A stretch of DNA of 42,730 nt, from contig NZ_CCRF01000105.1 in the NCBI RefSeq assembly GCF_000751775.1, positions 1 to 42,730 of the forward strand, in the 5' to 3' direction. A program made the position numbers and the translations under genes. Positions 1 to 6,832 of this stretch are shown here, in pieces. This stretch comes from Caldibacillus thermoamylovorans. Lineage in GTDB: Bacteria; Bacillota; Bacilli; Bacillales; Caldibacillaceae. The notes under the pieces were generated by a model that had not been told where the DNA came from, searched no databases, and saw only the letters and a list, made by a program, of their open reading frames with translations. Position 1 is the first letter of the stretch, and the number at the start of each line of letters is the position of its first letter.

Positions 1-2
1 CT

Positions 3-779
3 TATACACGAAAAGATGGGACGAAACGAAAACATCGTTATTATGTCTGTAGCGATTTTCATAATAAAGGATCTGCTGCTTGTAAAGCTAATTCCATTAA
101 AGCATATGAAGCAGAAGATACAGTTATTAAAAGGATCCAACAATTTTGTTCTAATAAGAAAAAACTTTATAAGACACTAACAGAAATAAGTTCAACTTCT
201 GCCCATGCGATAAAACGGCTTAATATAGAACTAGAAGAGATTGAAAAACAACTAAAGGAAATAGAACAATTACAAGCAAAGTATATGGAAGCCTTTGAGA
301 AAAACACTCTCCCAATAGATATTCTGCAAGAAAGATTACAAAAGGTTTCCGATGATAAAAGGGGGTTCGAACAAAGAAAAAATGAGGTTATAATGCAATT
401 AGGTTCTATCGACTCAAAAGTAATTCAACCAGATTTGATTGAAAAATTACTGAAGAAATTCCTATCTGTTTACAAGAAGACAACTAGGGAAAATCAAAAG
501 CAATTGCTACTGTTGTTAATTGATAATATTACTATCAAACAAGATGACAAATCAAGAAGCATTAAAAATATAGAACTTGAATTTGATTTTACTGAAATGA
601 ACATTTCGAAAACCTTTACTCTAATCCACTTGTTATATCGAGAAACGGATAATGAACATACATTTTCAATACCCGCTTCCGATAAAGAATTACCTCCATA
701 TCTTCAACAATTTTTGCCTCTATTTATGGTACGGTTCCCCTCGATTAATCCGGTAAGCCCGGTATATTTGTTCGAGTAA
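3..779 (+). CDS. Large serine recombinase, C-terminal part (cut by window start)
   Basis: The frame is open from the first bases to a TAA at 777-779, giving about 258 residues with no N-terminus in the window. The visible part starts in a recombinase zinc beta-ribbon: an RYYVCSD segment, then a second cysteine in SAACKA. It continues into a long charged coiled coil (about residues 55-150) and a C-terminal beta segment (IELEFDFT). This is the arrangement of the DNA-binding half of large serine recombinases; the catalytic domain must lie left of the window. The last 19 codons are antisense to the 3' end of rlmH, with which the gene converges. Integrases of mobile elements usually sit beside their attachment site, so rlmH is the likely target. 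Whether the protein is intact cannot be seen here. Recombinase identity is confident; the exact subfamily (Ccr-like or other) is not. Confidence 0.85.
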   Translation, partial: YTRKDGTKRKHRYYVCSDFHNKGSAACKANSIKAYEAEDTVIKRIQQFCSNKKKLYKTLTEISSTSAHAIKRLNIELEEIEKQLKEIEQLQAKYMEAFEKNTLPIDILQERLQKVSDDKRGFEQRKNEVIMQLGSIDSKVIQPDLIEKLLKKFLSVYKKTTRENQKQLLLLLIDNITIKQDDKSRSIKNIELEFDFTEMNISKTFTLIHLLYRETDNEHTFSIPASDKELPPYLQQFLPLFMVRFPSINPVSPVYLFE

Positions 780-1199
780 AATCAGCCTCATTAACTGATG
801 TGGAAATGTCATTTTTGAGAAGGAAAGGGCCAGGTCACTTCGGTTTTGCACTTCTTTACTTAGTCCGAGCGAGCCACCGATAATAAATGCTAATTTACTT
901 TTCCCATATGTACCGAGTTCATCGATTTTTGCGGCAAGTTGTTCGGAGTTTAACATTCTGCTACTTATTTCCAGGGTAATAATGTATGTATCTTCACTAA
1001 GATGGGAAAGAATTCGTTCCCCTTCCTTCCGCTTCACTTCTTCCATTTCTGCCTCACTTAAATGTTCCGGTGCTTTTTCATCGGCTACCTCAATGATTTC
1101 CACTTTGGCATAGGCGGATAATCGTTTTAAATACTCATCAATACCTTGTTTTAAATATTTCTCTTTCAGTTTTCCTACAGTTATAATCGAAATCTTCAT
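720..1199 (-). CDS. rlmH: 23S rRNA (pseudouridine1915-N3)-methyltransferase RlmH
   Basis: RlmH methylates pseudouridine 1915 in helix 69 of 23S rRNA on the assembled 70S ribosome, using SAM. It is a small SPOUT-fold dimer. The 159-residue length equals the usual family length. The N-terminus [18 protein letters not shown], the [11 protein letters not shown]-loop and the C-terminal PYHK tail are all typical. The ATG at 1197-1199 was preferred over an upstream in-frame codon because AAAGG lies just before it and the protein then starts at the family start. In Bacillus rlmH follows htrA and the CxxH gene; here about 5.3 kb of accessory DNA separates them. Its 3' end is overlapped by the recombinase gene on the other strand. 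Confidence 0.96.
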   Translation of the reverse strand: MKISIITVGKLKEKYLKQGIDEYLKRLSAYAKVEIIEVADEKAPEHLSEAEMEEVKRKEGERILSHLSEDTYIITLEISSRMLNSEQLAAKIDELGTYGKSKLAFIIGGSLGLSKEVQNRSDLALSFSKMTFPHQLMRLILLEQIYRAYRINRGEPYHK

Positions 1200-1305
1200 T
1201 TTAAATGACCTTTCCAATTTATTCTTTTGTATTTTATCAAATGGCAAAATAACAATTCAATCGAAGGGCTGCGAATAACAAAAAACCCTAAAGGCTAGGA
1301 TTCCT

Positions 1306-1470
1306 TTACAAGTATGATGCTTCGACGGCCTCGATTAATTTTTCCACCGTAATTTTTAAAGATTACGGATTTTCCCCGGTGACAAGATTGCCGTCCCGTA
1401 TCGAGTAATCTGTCCATTTCGCACTTCCTTCAAAATTAGCAGTTTCGGACAACTCCTTCTTTCTGGTGGA
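1306..1470 (-). pseudogene. Remnant of a DJ-1/PfpI-family protein, C-terminal end
   Basis: On the minus strand, downstream of the MFS gene, one frame reads ...SAKWTDYSIRDGNLVTGENP, then a TAA at 1363-1365, then SLKITVEKLIEAVEA and a second stop. The W-D-x-x-x-RDGNLxTGxNP pattern followed by a short helix is the C-terminus of DJ-1/PfpI (type 1 glutamine amidotransferase-like) proteins. The rest of the domain, including the nucleophile-elbow cysteine, is missing, so this is a broken fragment. It fills most of the 300-base interval between rlmH and the transporter gene. Confidence 0.6.
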
Positions 1471-1499
1471 TAAAAATAGATGGAGAAATCCCCATCTTT

Positions 1500-2783
1500 T
1501 TATACAGATACGTCTGTTTCTTCACGATTTACCGAGGAAAGATCAGGTTTTTGTACAAAGGTCAATAATATAAAACCGATGATAAACAAAATGATGAGAC
1601 TAAAAATGCCCATCGAAGAACTTCCCGTTATTTGCGTTGTTACACCCATGAGAAACGGCCCTGAGACAGCTGCAAATCGGCCAAATATGTTGTAAAAACC
1701 GAAAAACTCGTTTGATTTTTCCTCAGGCACCATTTGGGCAAAAAAGGAACGGCTCAATGCTTGAATTCCCCCCTGTGATGTAGCAACCAGCATAGCCAAT
1801 ACCCAAAAATCAAAAGCACTGTCCATAAACATCGCATAAACACATATAAAAGTATAAATAAAAATTCCGACATAAAGCATTATTTTTGCTCCATATTTTT
1901 TTGCAAGTGTCCCAAAGAGAATGGCAAACGGTGCTGCAACAACTTGGACGGCTAGCAGGGCAATAATCATATCAGTAGCACTCAAACCTACATCCGTGCC
2001 ATAAGCGGTTGACATGGAAATAATCGTATCGACCCCATCGATATAAAAGAAATATGCTAATAAAAATAAGAAAATATTCCGATATTGCTTTATATCTTTA
2101 AATGTCTTACCCAGTCTTTTAAAACTATTTACAATAATTTTTGGCTCTCTCTCTACATAATAAATCTGTTTTACATTTTTAATGAGCGGGATGGCAAATC
2201 CAATCCACCATACAGCTGTTATGAAAAAGGCAATTCGGCTTGCTGCTGTCATTGACAAAGGAATAATGCCGGTTTGCGCTAAAATAATAATCCCGATACT
2301 GATCACAAAAGGAATACTACTGCCGATGTACCCTAAAGCAAATCCCCGGGATGAAACATCATCCATTTTATCCTTTGCTGTGACATCAACGATAAAAGCG
2401 TCATAAAAAATATTTGCCCCCCTGGCACCAATGGCCGTTAATAAATTCATTACCAGTAAAAGCAGCCATTGATCACTTGGTACGAATACGAGACCCACCG
2501 TTGAAAGTGTCCCCAAAAGAAAGAAAAATACAAAAAACTTTTTCTTAAAACCTCGATAATCTGCAATCGTACCAAGTATCGGAGCCAACATTGCCAAAAT
2601 AAAAGTGGAAATTGAAATCGTATACCCTAAGAAAGCTGTAGATTGACTTGGGTCAACGCCGGCATTCGTTGCAACCGATTTATAATAAATTGGAAAAATC
2701 GCCGTCGTTATGACAACCGAATAAGCCGAAGTTGCCCAATCATACATCATCCAGCTCTTTTCCTTTTTACTGTATTTCGCCAT
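1500..2783 (-). CDS. MFS transporter, UMF1/Atg22-like family
   Basis: This 427-residue membrane protein has about twelve hydrophobic segments. The N-terminal signature KSWMMYDWATSAYSVVI and the region around GTIADYRGFKKKFF are typical of the UMF1 (vacuole effluxer Atg22-like) branch of the major facilitator superfamily found in Bacillus. The substrate is unknown; members are proposed to export amino acids or other small solutes. The ATG at 2781-2783 is chosen because GGGGAGGGAG precedes it at good spacing; a longer reading frame upstream has no such signal. It is divergent from rlmCD. It lies in the accessory stretch between rlmH and the CxxH gene and is not part of the conserved wal neighbourhood. 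Confidence 0.85.
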   Translation of the reverse strand: MAKYSKKEKSWMMYDWATSAYSVVITTAIFPIYYKSVATNAGVDPSQSTAFLGYTISISTFILAMLAPILGTIADYRGFKKKFFVFFFLLGTLSTVGLVFVPSDQWLLLLVMNLLTAIGARGANIFYDAFIVDVTAKDKMDDVSSRGFALGYIGSSIPFVISIGIIILAQTGIIPLSMTAASRIAFFITAVWWIGFAIPLIKNVKQIYYVEREPKIIVNSFKRLGKTFKDIKQYRNIFLFLLAYFFYIDGVDTIISMSTAYGTDVGLSATDMIIALLAVQVVAAPFAILFGTLAKKYGAKIMLYVGIFIYTFICVYAMFMDSAFDFWVLAMLVATSQGGIQALSRSFFAQMVPEEKSNEFFGFYNIFGRFAAVSGPFLMGVTTQITGSSSMGIFSLIILFIIGFILLTFVQKPDLSSVNREETDVSV

Positions 2784-3023
2784 GTTTTCACTCCCTCCCC
2801 TTATACCCAATATACCATATTTACCTAAAACGAAATATAATTGTTTTGTAAAATTTTTAAAAGACATAACTTTCCATTACGTCATAAATTCCTATATATA
2901 CCGGTAATTTTAAAATCATTGGGTTTCCGTTATAATAGGTTAGTATAAAAAGAATGATATTTATTTCCCTTGACTATAACGGAAAATGACATAAGCGTTT
3001 TTATATTGAAAGGAGGAACATGA

Positions 3024-4412
3024 TTGTCTACTACTGTAGGATCATCTTTCATAACCGAAATCAGACAATTGGATAAAAATGGAGCCGGACAAGCTGTCGT
3101 TTGGCATGAGAATGAAAAGGGAAATTCAAAAAAACTCAAATTGACTGTCCCGGAAACACTGCCCGGAGAAAAAGTACGCGTTACTGTTGATAAACCTGAA
3201 CGGAGAAGGAGAAAAGCCGTTCTTGAAGAAATTATTGAAGCTCATCCGGAACGAATTGGGCCAGCCTGCCCTCATTTCTCTTTATGTGGCGGTTGCGTCT
3301 GGCAGCATTGGCAATATGCCGGACAATTGCAAGAAAAAACGAATCACGTAAAACATGCCTTGGAAGCACAAGGCTTTGAACCATATCTTGTCCAAGATAC
3401 AATGGGTATGGAAGATCCGTGGCATTACCGTAATAAGATGGAATTTACCTTCTCCCCGGATGGCACGCTTGGTTTGCATGAGCAAGGGAATTTCAGAAAA
3501 ATTATTTCACTTGAAACTTGCCTAATTGCCGGAAAGAAAATGGTTGAAGCGGCAATGGACATAGCAAAGTGGGCTAGTGATCATCATTTATCCGGGTATA
3601 ATAAAGATACTCATGAAGGGTTACTGCGACACTTAATGGTTCGTGAATCTTTTGCCACAGGGGAAATGATGCTTGCTTTATTTGCCACCGAGGCGCCGGA
3701 CGGAAATCTTCGTGAAGCTGCATCCGATTTAATTGATCGGATTGAAGCTAAATTTCCCGAAGTAAAAAGTTTATTATGGCTGGAAAATCGAGATTGGGCT
3801 GATCGGACCCAATCAGAAAAAACCCATGTTTTATCCGGAAGAGATTTTATTTATGATGAATTATCCGGTTTTCGATACCGTATTTGGTATGATACATTTT
3901 TTCAAACAAACCCGACTCAAGCACAAAAATTAGTCGATCTTGCCATTGAAATGGGACAGCCTAAAAAAAATGAAAAGATGATCGATCTCTTTTGCGGTGT
4001 AGGCACATTTTCCCTTCCTTTTGCTAAACAAGTAAAAGAATTAAGCGGCATTGAAATCGTGGAAACATCCATAGAATCAGCAAAGCGAAATGCAAAAGAT
4101 AACGGAATAACCAACACTCATTTTCTGGCGAGAGATGCACGTCATGGCATAGACGAGGTTATCGATAGCTTTGGAACACCCGAACTATTATTATTAGACC
4201 CTCCTCGCTCGGGTGCCGGCGGGAAAGTCATGCGGAAAATCGGTCGTGCGCAACCTGAACGCATTGTCTATGTTTCATGTAATCCGGACACATTTGCCAC
4301 TGACATGAAAGAATTACGCCCATTCGGTTACCAATTACAGCTGGTTCAACCGGTCGATCTATTCCCACATACAGTACATGTGGAGTGCTGCGCATTGTTA
4401 ATAAAAAAATAG
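3024..4412 (+). CDS. rlmCD: 23S rRNA (uracil-C5)-methyltransferase RlmCD/RlmD type
   Basis: This is a TrmA/RumA-family enzyme that makes 5-methyluridine in 23S rRNA with SAM; Gram-positive RlmCD modifies U747 and U1939. Its 462 residues carry an N-terminal TRAM-like domain (about 1-70), four cysteines placed as in the family [4Fe-4S] cluster (C82, C88, C91, C166), the SAM motif DLFCGVGTFSLP and the catalytic VSCNP loop (C419). The start is a TTG at 3024-3026, seven bases after AGGAGG. The ATG at 3020 is in another frame and soon stops. The 3' end is followed at once by a serine recombinase tail on the opposite strand, and a near-copy of its last codons recurs at 6246-6267. Both suggest the gene served as an integration target. 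Confidence 0.93.
   Translation: MSTTVGSSFITEIRQLDKNGAGQAVVWHENEKGNSKKLKLTVPETLPGEKVRVTVDKPERRRRKAVLEEIIEAHPERIGPACPHFSLCGGCVWQHWQYAGQLQEKTNHVKHALEAQGFEPYLVQDTMGMEDPWHYRNKMEFTFSPDGTLGLHEQGNFRKIISLETCLIAGKKMVEAAMDIAKWASDHHLSGYNKDTHEGLLRHLMVRESFATGEMMLALFATEAPDGNLREAASDLIDRIEAKFPEVKSLLWLENRDWADRTQSEKTHVLSGRDFIYDELSGFRYRIWYDTFFQTNPTQAQKLVDLAIEMGQPKKNEKMIDLFCGVGTFSLPFAKQVKELSGIEIVETSIESAKRNAKDNGITNTHFLARDARHGIDEVIDSFGTPELLLLDPPRSGAGGKVMRKIGRAQPERIVYVSCNPDTFATDMKELRPFGYQLQLVQPVDLFPHTVHVECCALLIKK
4381..4402 (+). repeat. Putative attachment site (left), 3' end of rlmCD
   Basis: Inside the last codons of rlmCD lies TGGAGTGCTG, then CG, then CATTGTTAAT. The same 22 bases with only the central CG changed to TT occur at 6246-6267 in the same orientation. 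The two copies bracket 1.85 kb that contains a recombinase fragment. I interpret them as the junctions left by a site-specific integration. The exact crossover dinucleotide cannot be told from one genome. Confidence 0.5.
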
Positions 4413-4426
4413 AAGATATATAAAGG

Positions 4427-4455
4427 GTCCGAGAATCGGTAATGGATTCTCGGAC
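4427..4455 (+). terminator. Perfect 11-bp hairpin downstream of rlmCD
   Basis: GTCCGAGAATC and GATTCTCGGAC pair around a 7-base loop, 15 bases after the rlmCD stop, followed by a T-rich stretch. It could end rlmCD transcription in the present arrangement. The same bases on the minus strand encode the SPRIHYRFSD motif of the recombinase remnant, so the palindrome may derive from that coding sequence. Confidence 0.45.
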
Positions 4456-4669
4456 TCCCATCTTCTTTTATCTCAATTCTTTCTATTAGTTTGTGAAGCA
4501 TTTGTTCTTCAAGAACAGAGTTTTGAACAAACCGTTCAATTTGTTGGATTAGTTTTGTAAAATCAATCATTTGTTTTTATTGAAGTAATCCCTTTTCTAA
4601 TTTAATCTTTCCTCATTCAGTTTAGCGAGTTGGATACCATTGTTTGAAAAGGTATCCTTTGATTATAGA

Positions 4670-5041
4670 TTATTCAACTTCTAATTCACTTATGAATGCA
4701 TGTGTATTGCCTTCTGTGTCTTTAAAGAAAGTCATCCAAGTTTCGGTGCCGCCCATTTTTGCAACAATATGGGGTTCATCAATAAAGGATACCCCAGCAT
4801 TTGTGAATTTTTTATAGGTTTCCCATATGTTTTCAACTTGAAAGTAAATAACAGAGCTTGGATGTGAAAACTCATCTTTTTCTGGTAAACTTAATAGAAT
4901 TCGTATTCCGTCACAATCGAAAAATGCCATTGTATCTGTTGAAAAAAGTAATGGTAGGCTAAGAGCCTTATAAAAACTTACTGCTCTATTAATGTCCTTA
5001 ACAGGTACTCCTATTTGGTTAATCTTTTGGATGTTCATCAT
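4670..5041 (-). CDS. VOC-superfamily (glyoxalase-fold) protein
   Basis: The 123-residue protein has one vicinal-oxygen-chelate module pair: IGVPVKDINRAVSFYKALSLPLLF at the start, and a C-terminal MTFFKDTEGNTHAFI strand as in glyoxalase I, bleomycin-resistance and dioxygenase-like proteins. The usual first metal-binding His is replaced (IGVPV), and Glu and His candidates remain near the end, so the activity cannot be assigned. GGAG lies eight bases before the ATG at 5041. The gene is preceded in the same direction, 54 nt away, by the AraC-type regulator gene, suggesting a regulator-target pair. Both lie between the two rlmCD-end copies and are likely cargo of the decayed element. Confidence 0.8.
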   Translation of the reverse strand: MMNIQKINQIGVPVKDINRAVSFYKALSLPLLFSTDTMAFFDCDGIRILLSLPEKDEFSHPSSVIYFQVENIWETYKKFTNAGVSFIDEPHIVAKMGGTETWMTFFKDTEGNTHAFISELEVE

Positions 5042-5095
5042 TGCTCTCTCTCCTTTAATTGATGTCTTCTTAATGATAATAAAACATTACATATA

Positions 5096-5956
5096 TTAAT
5101 TCTTATCCAAAATCACTTTTTTTCTATATTGAAGTGGAGATAAACCTGTAGAAGCCTTAAATATCTTGCTAAAAGATGCAGGGTTATTGAATCCTATTTC
5201 ATAAGTAATATCAGTCATACTGAGTTCCATATCCTCAAGAAGTTTTTTTGCTTTAAGTATTCTCAATTCAGAAACATGCTGGTGTGGGGTTTTACCATAA
5301 ATTTTTTTGTAGCTCCTCAACAGATGGTTCTGCGATAAACATGCGACACTTGAAATATCATGTAATTTTATCTGGTGATTAAAATAGGCCCTAATAAAAT
5401 CATGTGCAACGGATACACGTCTGAATAATTCATCACGGGTTGAACTTTTAATTGTGTTTAGTGATTCCATTTTACTAAGGGTATCAAAATGAGCAAATAA
5501 CATGATCTGCATAAGATTGTGAAACTGCTCATCGAACCATAAAAAATCATTATGGAATAAGTCGTAGTGTCTTTGAAACTTTTCTAATTGTAACATTAAG
5601 GTTGGAGTTATCTGGTAGGTCTTCTCATAGAATTCGACAGTATCCATATCAAAATATGGGTCTGATAGAATAGAGTTTGTTGACTTTAGTATGGAAGGTA
5701 AAACTTCTTGGGCAAACCCATCTCTAAAAAAGATACAAAACGATTCTACTTCTGTTTTTTCATCAATTGATATTGTATAGGAGCCCTCATTAAGTAGAAG
5801 GTATCTATTTTCCTCAACGGAGTAAAATCCTCTATTAGTTTTGTAAAACGCTTTTCCATTAGCAAATGTTTTGATTGAAAGTTGTCCTTGTCCTTCCCAG
5901 AAAAACTGTTTGCTCTGGGCATGAAGAATGTAGTTTTTAGAACTTTTTTTACTCAT
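5096..5956 (-). CDS. AraC/XylS-family transcriptional regulator
   Basis: The 286-residue protein has an N-terminal cupin-like sensing domain (about residues 10-90) and a C-terminal double helix-turn-helix (about 185-283). The C-terminal signature DITYEIGFNNPASFSKIFK followed by GLSPLQYRKK is diagnostic of AraC DNA-binding domains. The ligand is unknown. It starts at the ATG at 5956, with GAGG upstream. It probably controls the adjacent VOC gene and perhaps itself. It lies inside the interval bounded by the rlmCD-end repeats, in a stretch noticeably richer in A+T than the wal block. Confidence 0.88.
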   Translation of the reverse strand: MSKKSSKNYILHAQSKQFFWEGQGQLSIKTFANGKAFYKTNRGFYSVEENRYLLLNEGSYTISIDEKTEVESFCIFFRDGFAQEVLPSILKSTNSILSDPYFDMDTVEFYEKTYQITPTLMLQLEKFQRHYDLFHNDFLWFDEQFHNLMQIMLFAHFDTLSKMESLNTIKSSTRDELFRRVSVAHDFIRAYFNHQIKLHDISSVACLSQNHLLRSYKKIYGKTPHQHVSELRILKAKKLLEDMELSMTDITYEIGFNNPASFSKIFKASTGLSPLQYRKKVILDKN

Positions 5957-6229
5957 ACTGAAACCTCGGCACTGGCAGATTTTTTATGACCTTAAATAAA
6001 ATTATAAATGAACTAATTGGAAATGGCAATATAAAAGGGGGGAGATGAGAGAGCTGTTCAATAAATGTAGTGTTCTCTAATGGGCAGCTTATGTTCAATT
6101 AGATATTACAAAGAAATGCTTTGCGCTTTTTCCGTTCTGATCGTTTTTCTGTTTTTGTAAATTGTGTACTTGATTCATATTATAAAGTTAAGGTGAATTC
6201 CACTACTCGTATTAAACATTGTCTATATT
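5957..6229. other. Non-coding interval upstream of the AraC gene
   Basis: No gene is supported. The DNA is AT-rich and short reading frames on the plus strand are interrupted by stops. A recognisable rlmCD-like 3' end begins at 6230. The promoter of the AraC gene should lie near 5960-6060 on the minus strand, but no convincing -35/-10 pair stands out. Confidence 0.4.
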
Positions 6230-6280
6230 CAGCACTCAACGCACTTGGAGTGCTGTTCATTGTTAATGTTAGTTAAATAA
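6230..6280 (+). pseudogene. Second copy of an rlmCD-type 3' end (putative right attachment site)
   Basis: In one plus-strand frame the bases read QHSTHLECCSLLMLVK and a stop, close to the rlmCD C-terminus HTVHVECCALLIKK. At DNA level 6246-6267 matches 4381-4402 at 20 of 22 positions. The fragment has no upstream gene body. The simplest explanation is an att junction created when an element entered the 3' end of rlmCD, with the original downstream DNA (including a terminator at 6333) pushed to its right. Confidence 0.5.
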
Positions 6281-6332
6281 TGCATTGAACGGCCAAAGAA
6301 TCTGATAATCACAGTGTACGGCGCACGATTAC

Positions 6333-6361
6333 AAGGGCCTTCCATTCAGAAGACCCTTTTT
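6333..6361 (+). terminator. Rho-independent terminator, probably the original rlmCD terminator
   Basis: AAGGGCCTTC and GAAGACCCTT form a 10-bp stem with one mismatch around a 6-base loop, followed by TTTT on the plus strand. No plus-strand gene now ends here except the rlmCD-end copy at 6230-6280. That is expected if this was the native rlmCD terminator before the insertion. Confidence 0.65.
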
Positions 6362-6426
6362 CTTGTGGAAAAATTTTTTCTTGTCTGTTTCCTATAAATT
6401 CATCATACCCAATCGTTTTCCCCAGT

Positions 6427-6553
6427 TTATAAACAGGCTATAAACAGGTTACTGACAGCTTATTAACAAAAGTTATCCACATATCCACATTTATTATCCA
6501 CATTTTGTGTGAGAATATTAGTTCGACACAATATATTCTGCGAGTTGTCCACA
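6427..6553. promoter_or_regulatory. DnaA-box cluster candidate
   Basis: Two perfect TTATCCACA boxes (6473-6481 and 6494-6502), one ATATCCACA between them (6481-6489) and one TTGTCCACA (6545-6553, inside the CxxH gene) lie within 81 bases, all in one orientation. Before them come two TATAAACAGG copies. The flanks are AT-rich. DnaA-box clusters outside oriC are known in B. subtilis to titrate DnaA or regulate genes; function here is inference. Confidence 0.5.
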
Positions 6554-6679
6554 GTATTCACAGGTTACTGTTGGCAACTGTTCTTTTACCTCCTCGAGTT
6601 TTGGCGGAACTTCACTTTCATTTATGACTTCTTCTAGTCCATATTCGACATGCTCTTTGCAACAATAAATATTTTTCAT
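6518..6679 (-). CDS. CxxH/CxxC small zinc-ribbon-like protein
   Basis: This is a 53-residue protein with CKEH (C7, H10) and CEYC (C40, C43), the pair of motifs that gives the family its name; the four ligands probably bind one zinc ion. The function is unknown. In Bacillaceae it normally sits between htrA and rlmH downstream of the wal operon, as here on the htrA side. The frame can be extended upstream to 6751, but AGGTG stands six bases before the ATG at 6677-6679. The extra N-terminal residues would only translate a 12-bp tandem repeat, so the shorter start is used. Confidence 0.85.
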   Translation of the reverse strand: MKNIYCCKEHVEYGLEEVINESEVPPKLEEVKEQLPTVTCEYCGQLAEYIVSN

Positions 6680-6700
6680 TTCCATCACCTGACTTGAAGA

Positions 6701-6736
6701 GACTGCCACAGTGACTGCCACAGTGACTGCCTCAGT
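6701..6736. repeat. 12-bp tandem repeat, three copies
   Basis: GACTGCCACAGT is repeated twice exactly and a third time with one change (GACTGCCTCAGT), just upstream of the CxxH gene ribosome binding site, between it and htrA. Being a multiple of three it leaves the extended reading frame open, which creates the misleading upstream start. Confidence 0.85.
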
Positions 6737-6832
6737 GGTTTCATTGATCAATCATATCCCCTTAAATCTCCGTAAGATAGAGTCGAAACCCACCAGCCTA
6801 CCATATAAAAATTCACGAGGTGCCTCTGTGAC

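Larger units (their letters stand above)
4346..4570 (-). pseudogene. Serine recombinase remnant, C-terminal tail
   Basis: The minus strand reads MIDFTKLIQQIERFVQN, then a segment ending in IERIEIKEDGSPRIHYRFSD. A basic helix, an (I/V)EKIEIKEDGxPRIxYRF strand and the protein end form the C-terminus of many large serine recombinases of Gram-positive mobile elements. The roughly 50 homologous residues are encoded at 4423-4570. The reading frame then continues for 67 nt antisense through the 3' end of rlmCD. Upstream (above 4570) the frame is closed and the catalytic domain and zinc ribbon are missing, so this is a relic. It lies tail-to-tail with rlmCD, as the other recombinase does with rlmH. 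Confidence 0.7.

Noticed and set aside
6050-6230. Possible small hydrophobic peptide on the plus strand (reading RYYKEMLCAFSVLIVFLFL)
   Set aside because: No start codon with a ribosome binding site in frame and an in-frame stop shortly upstream.
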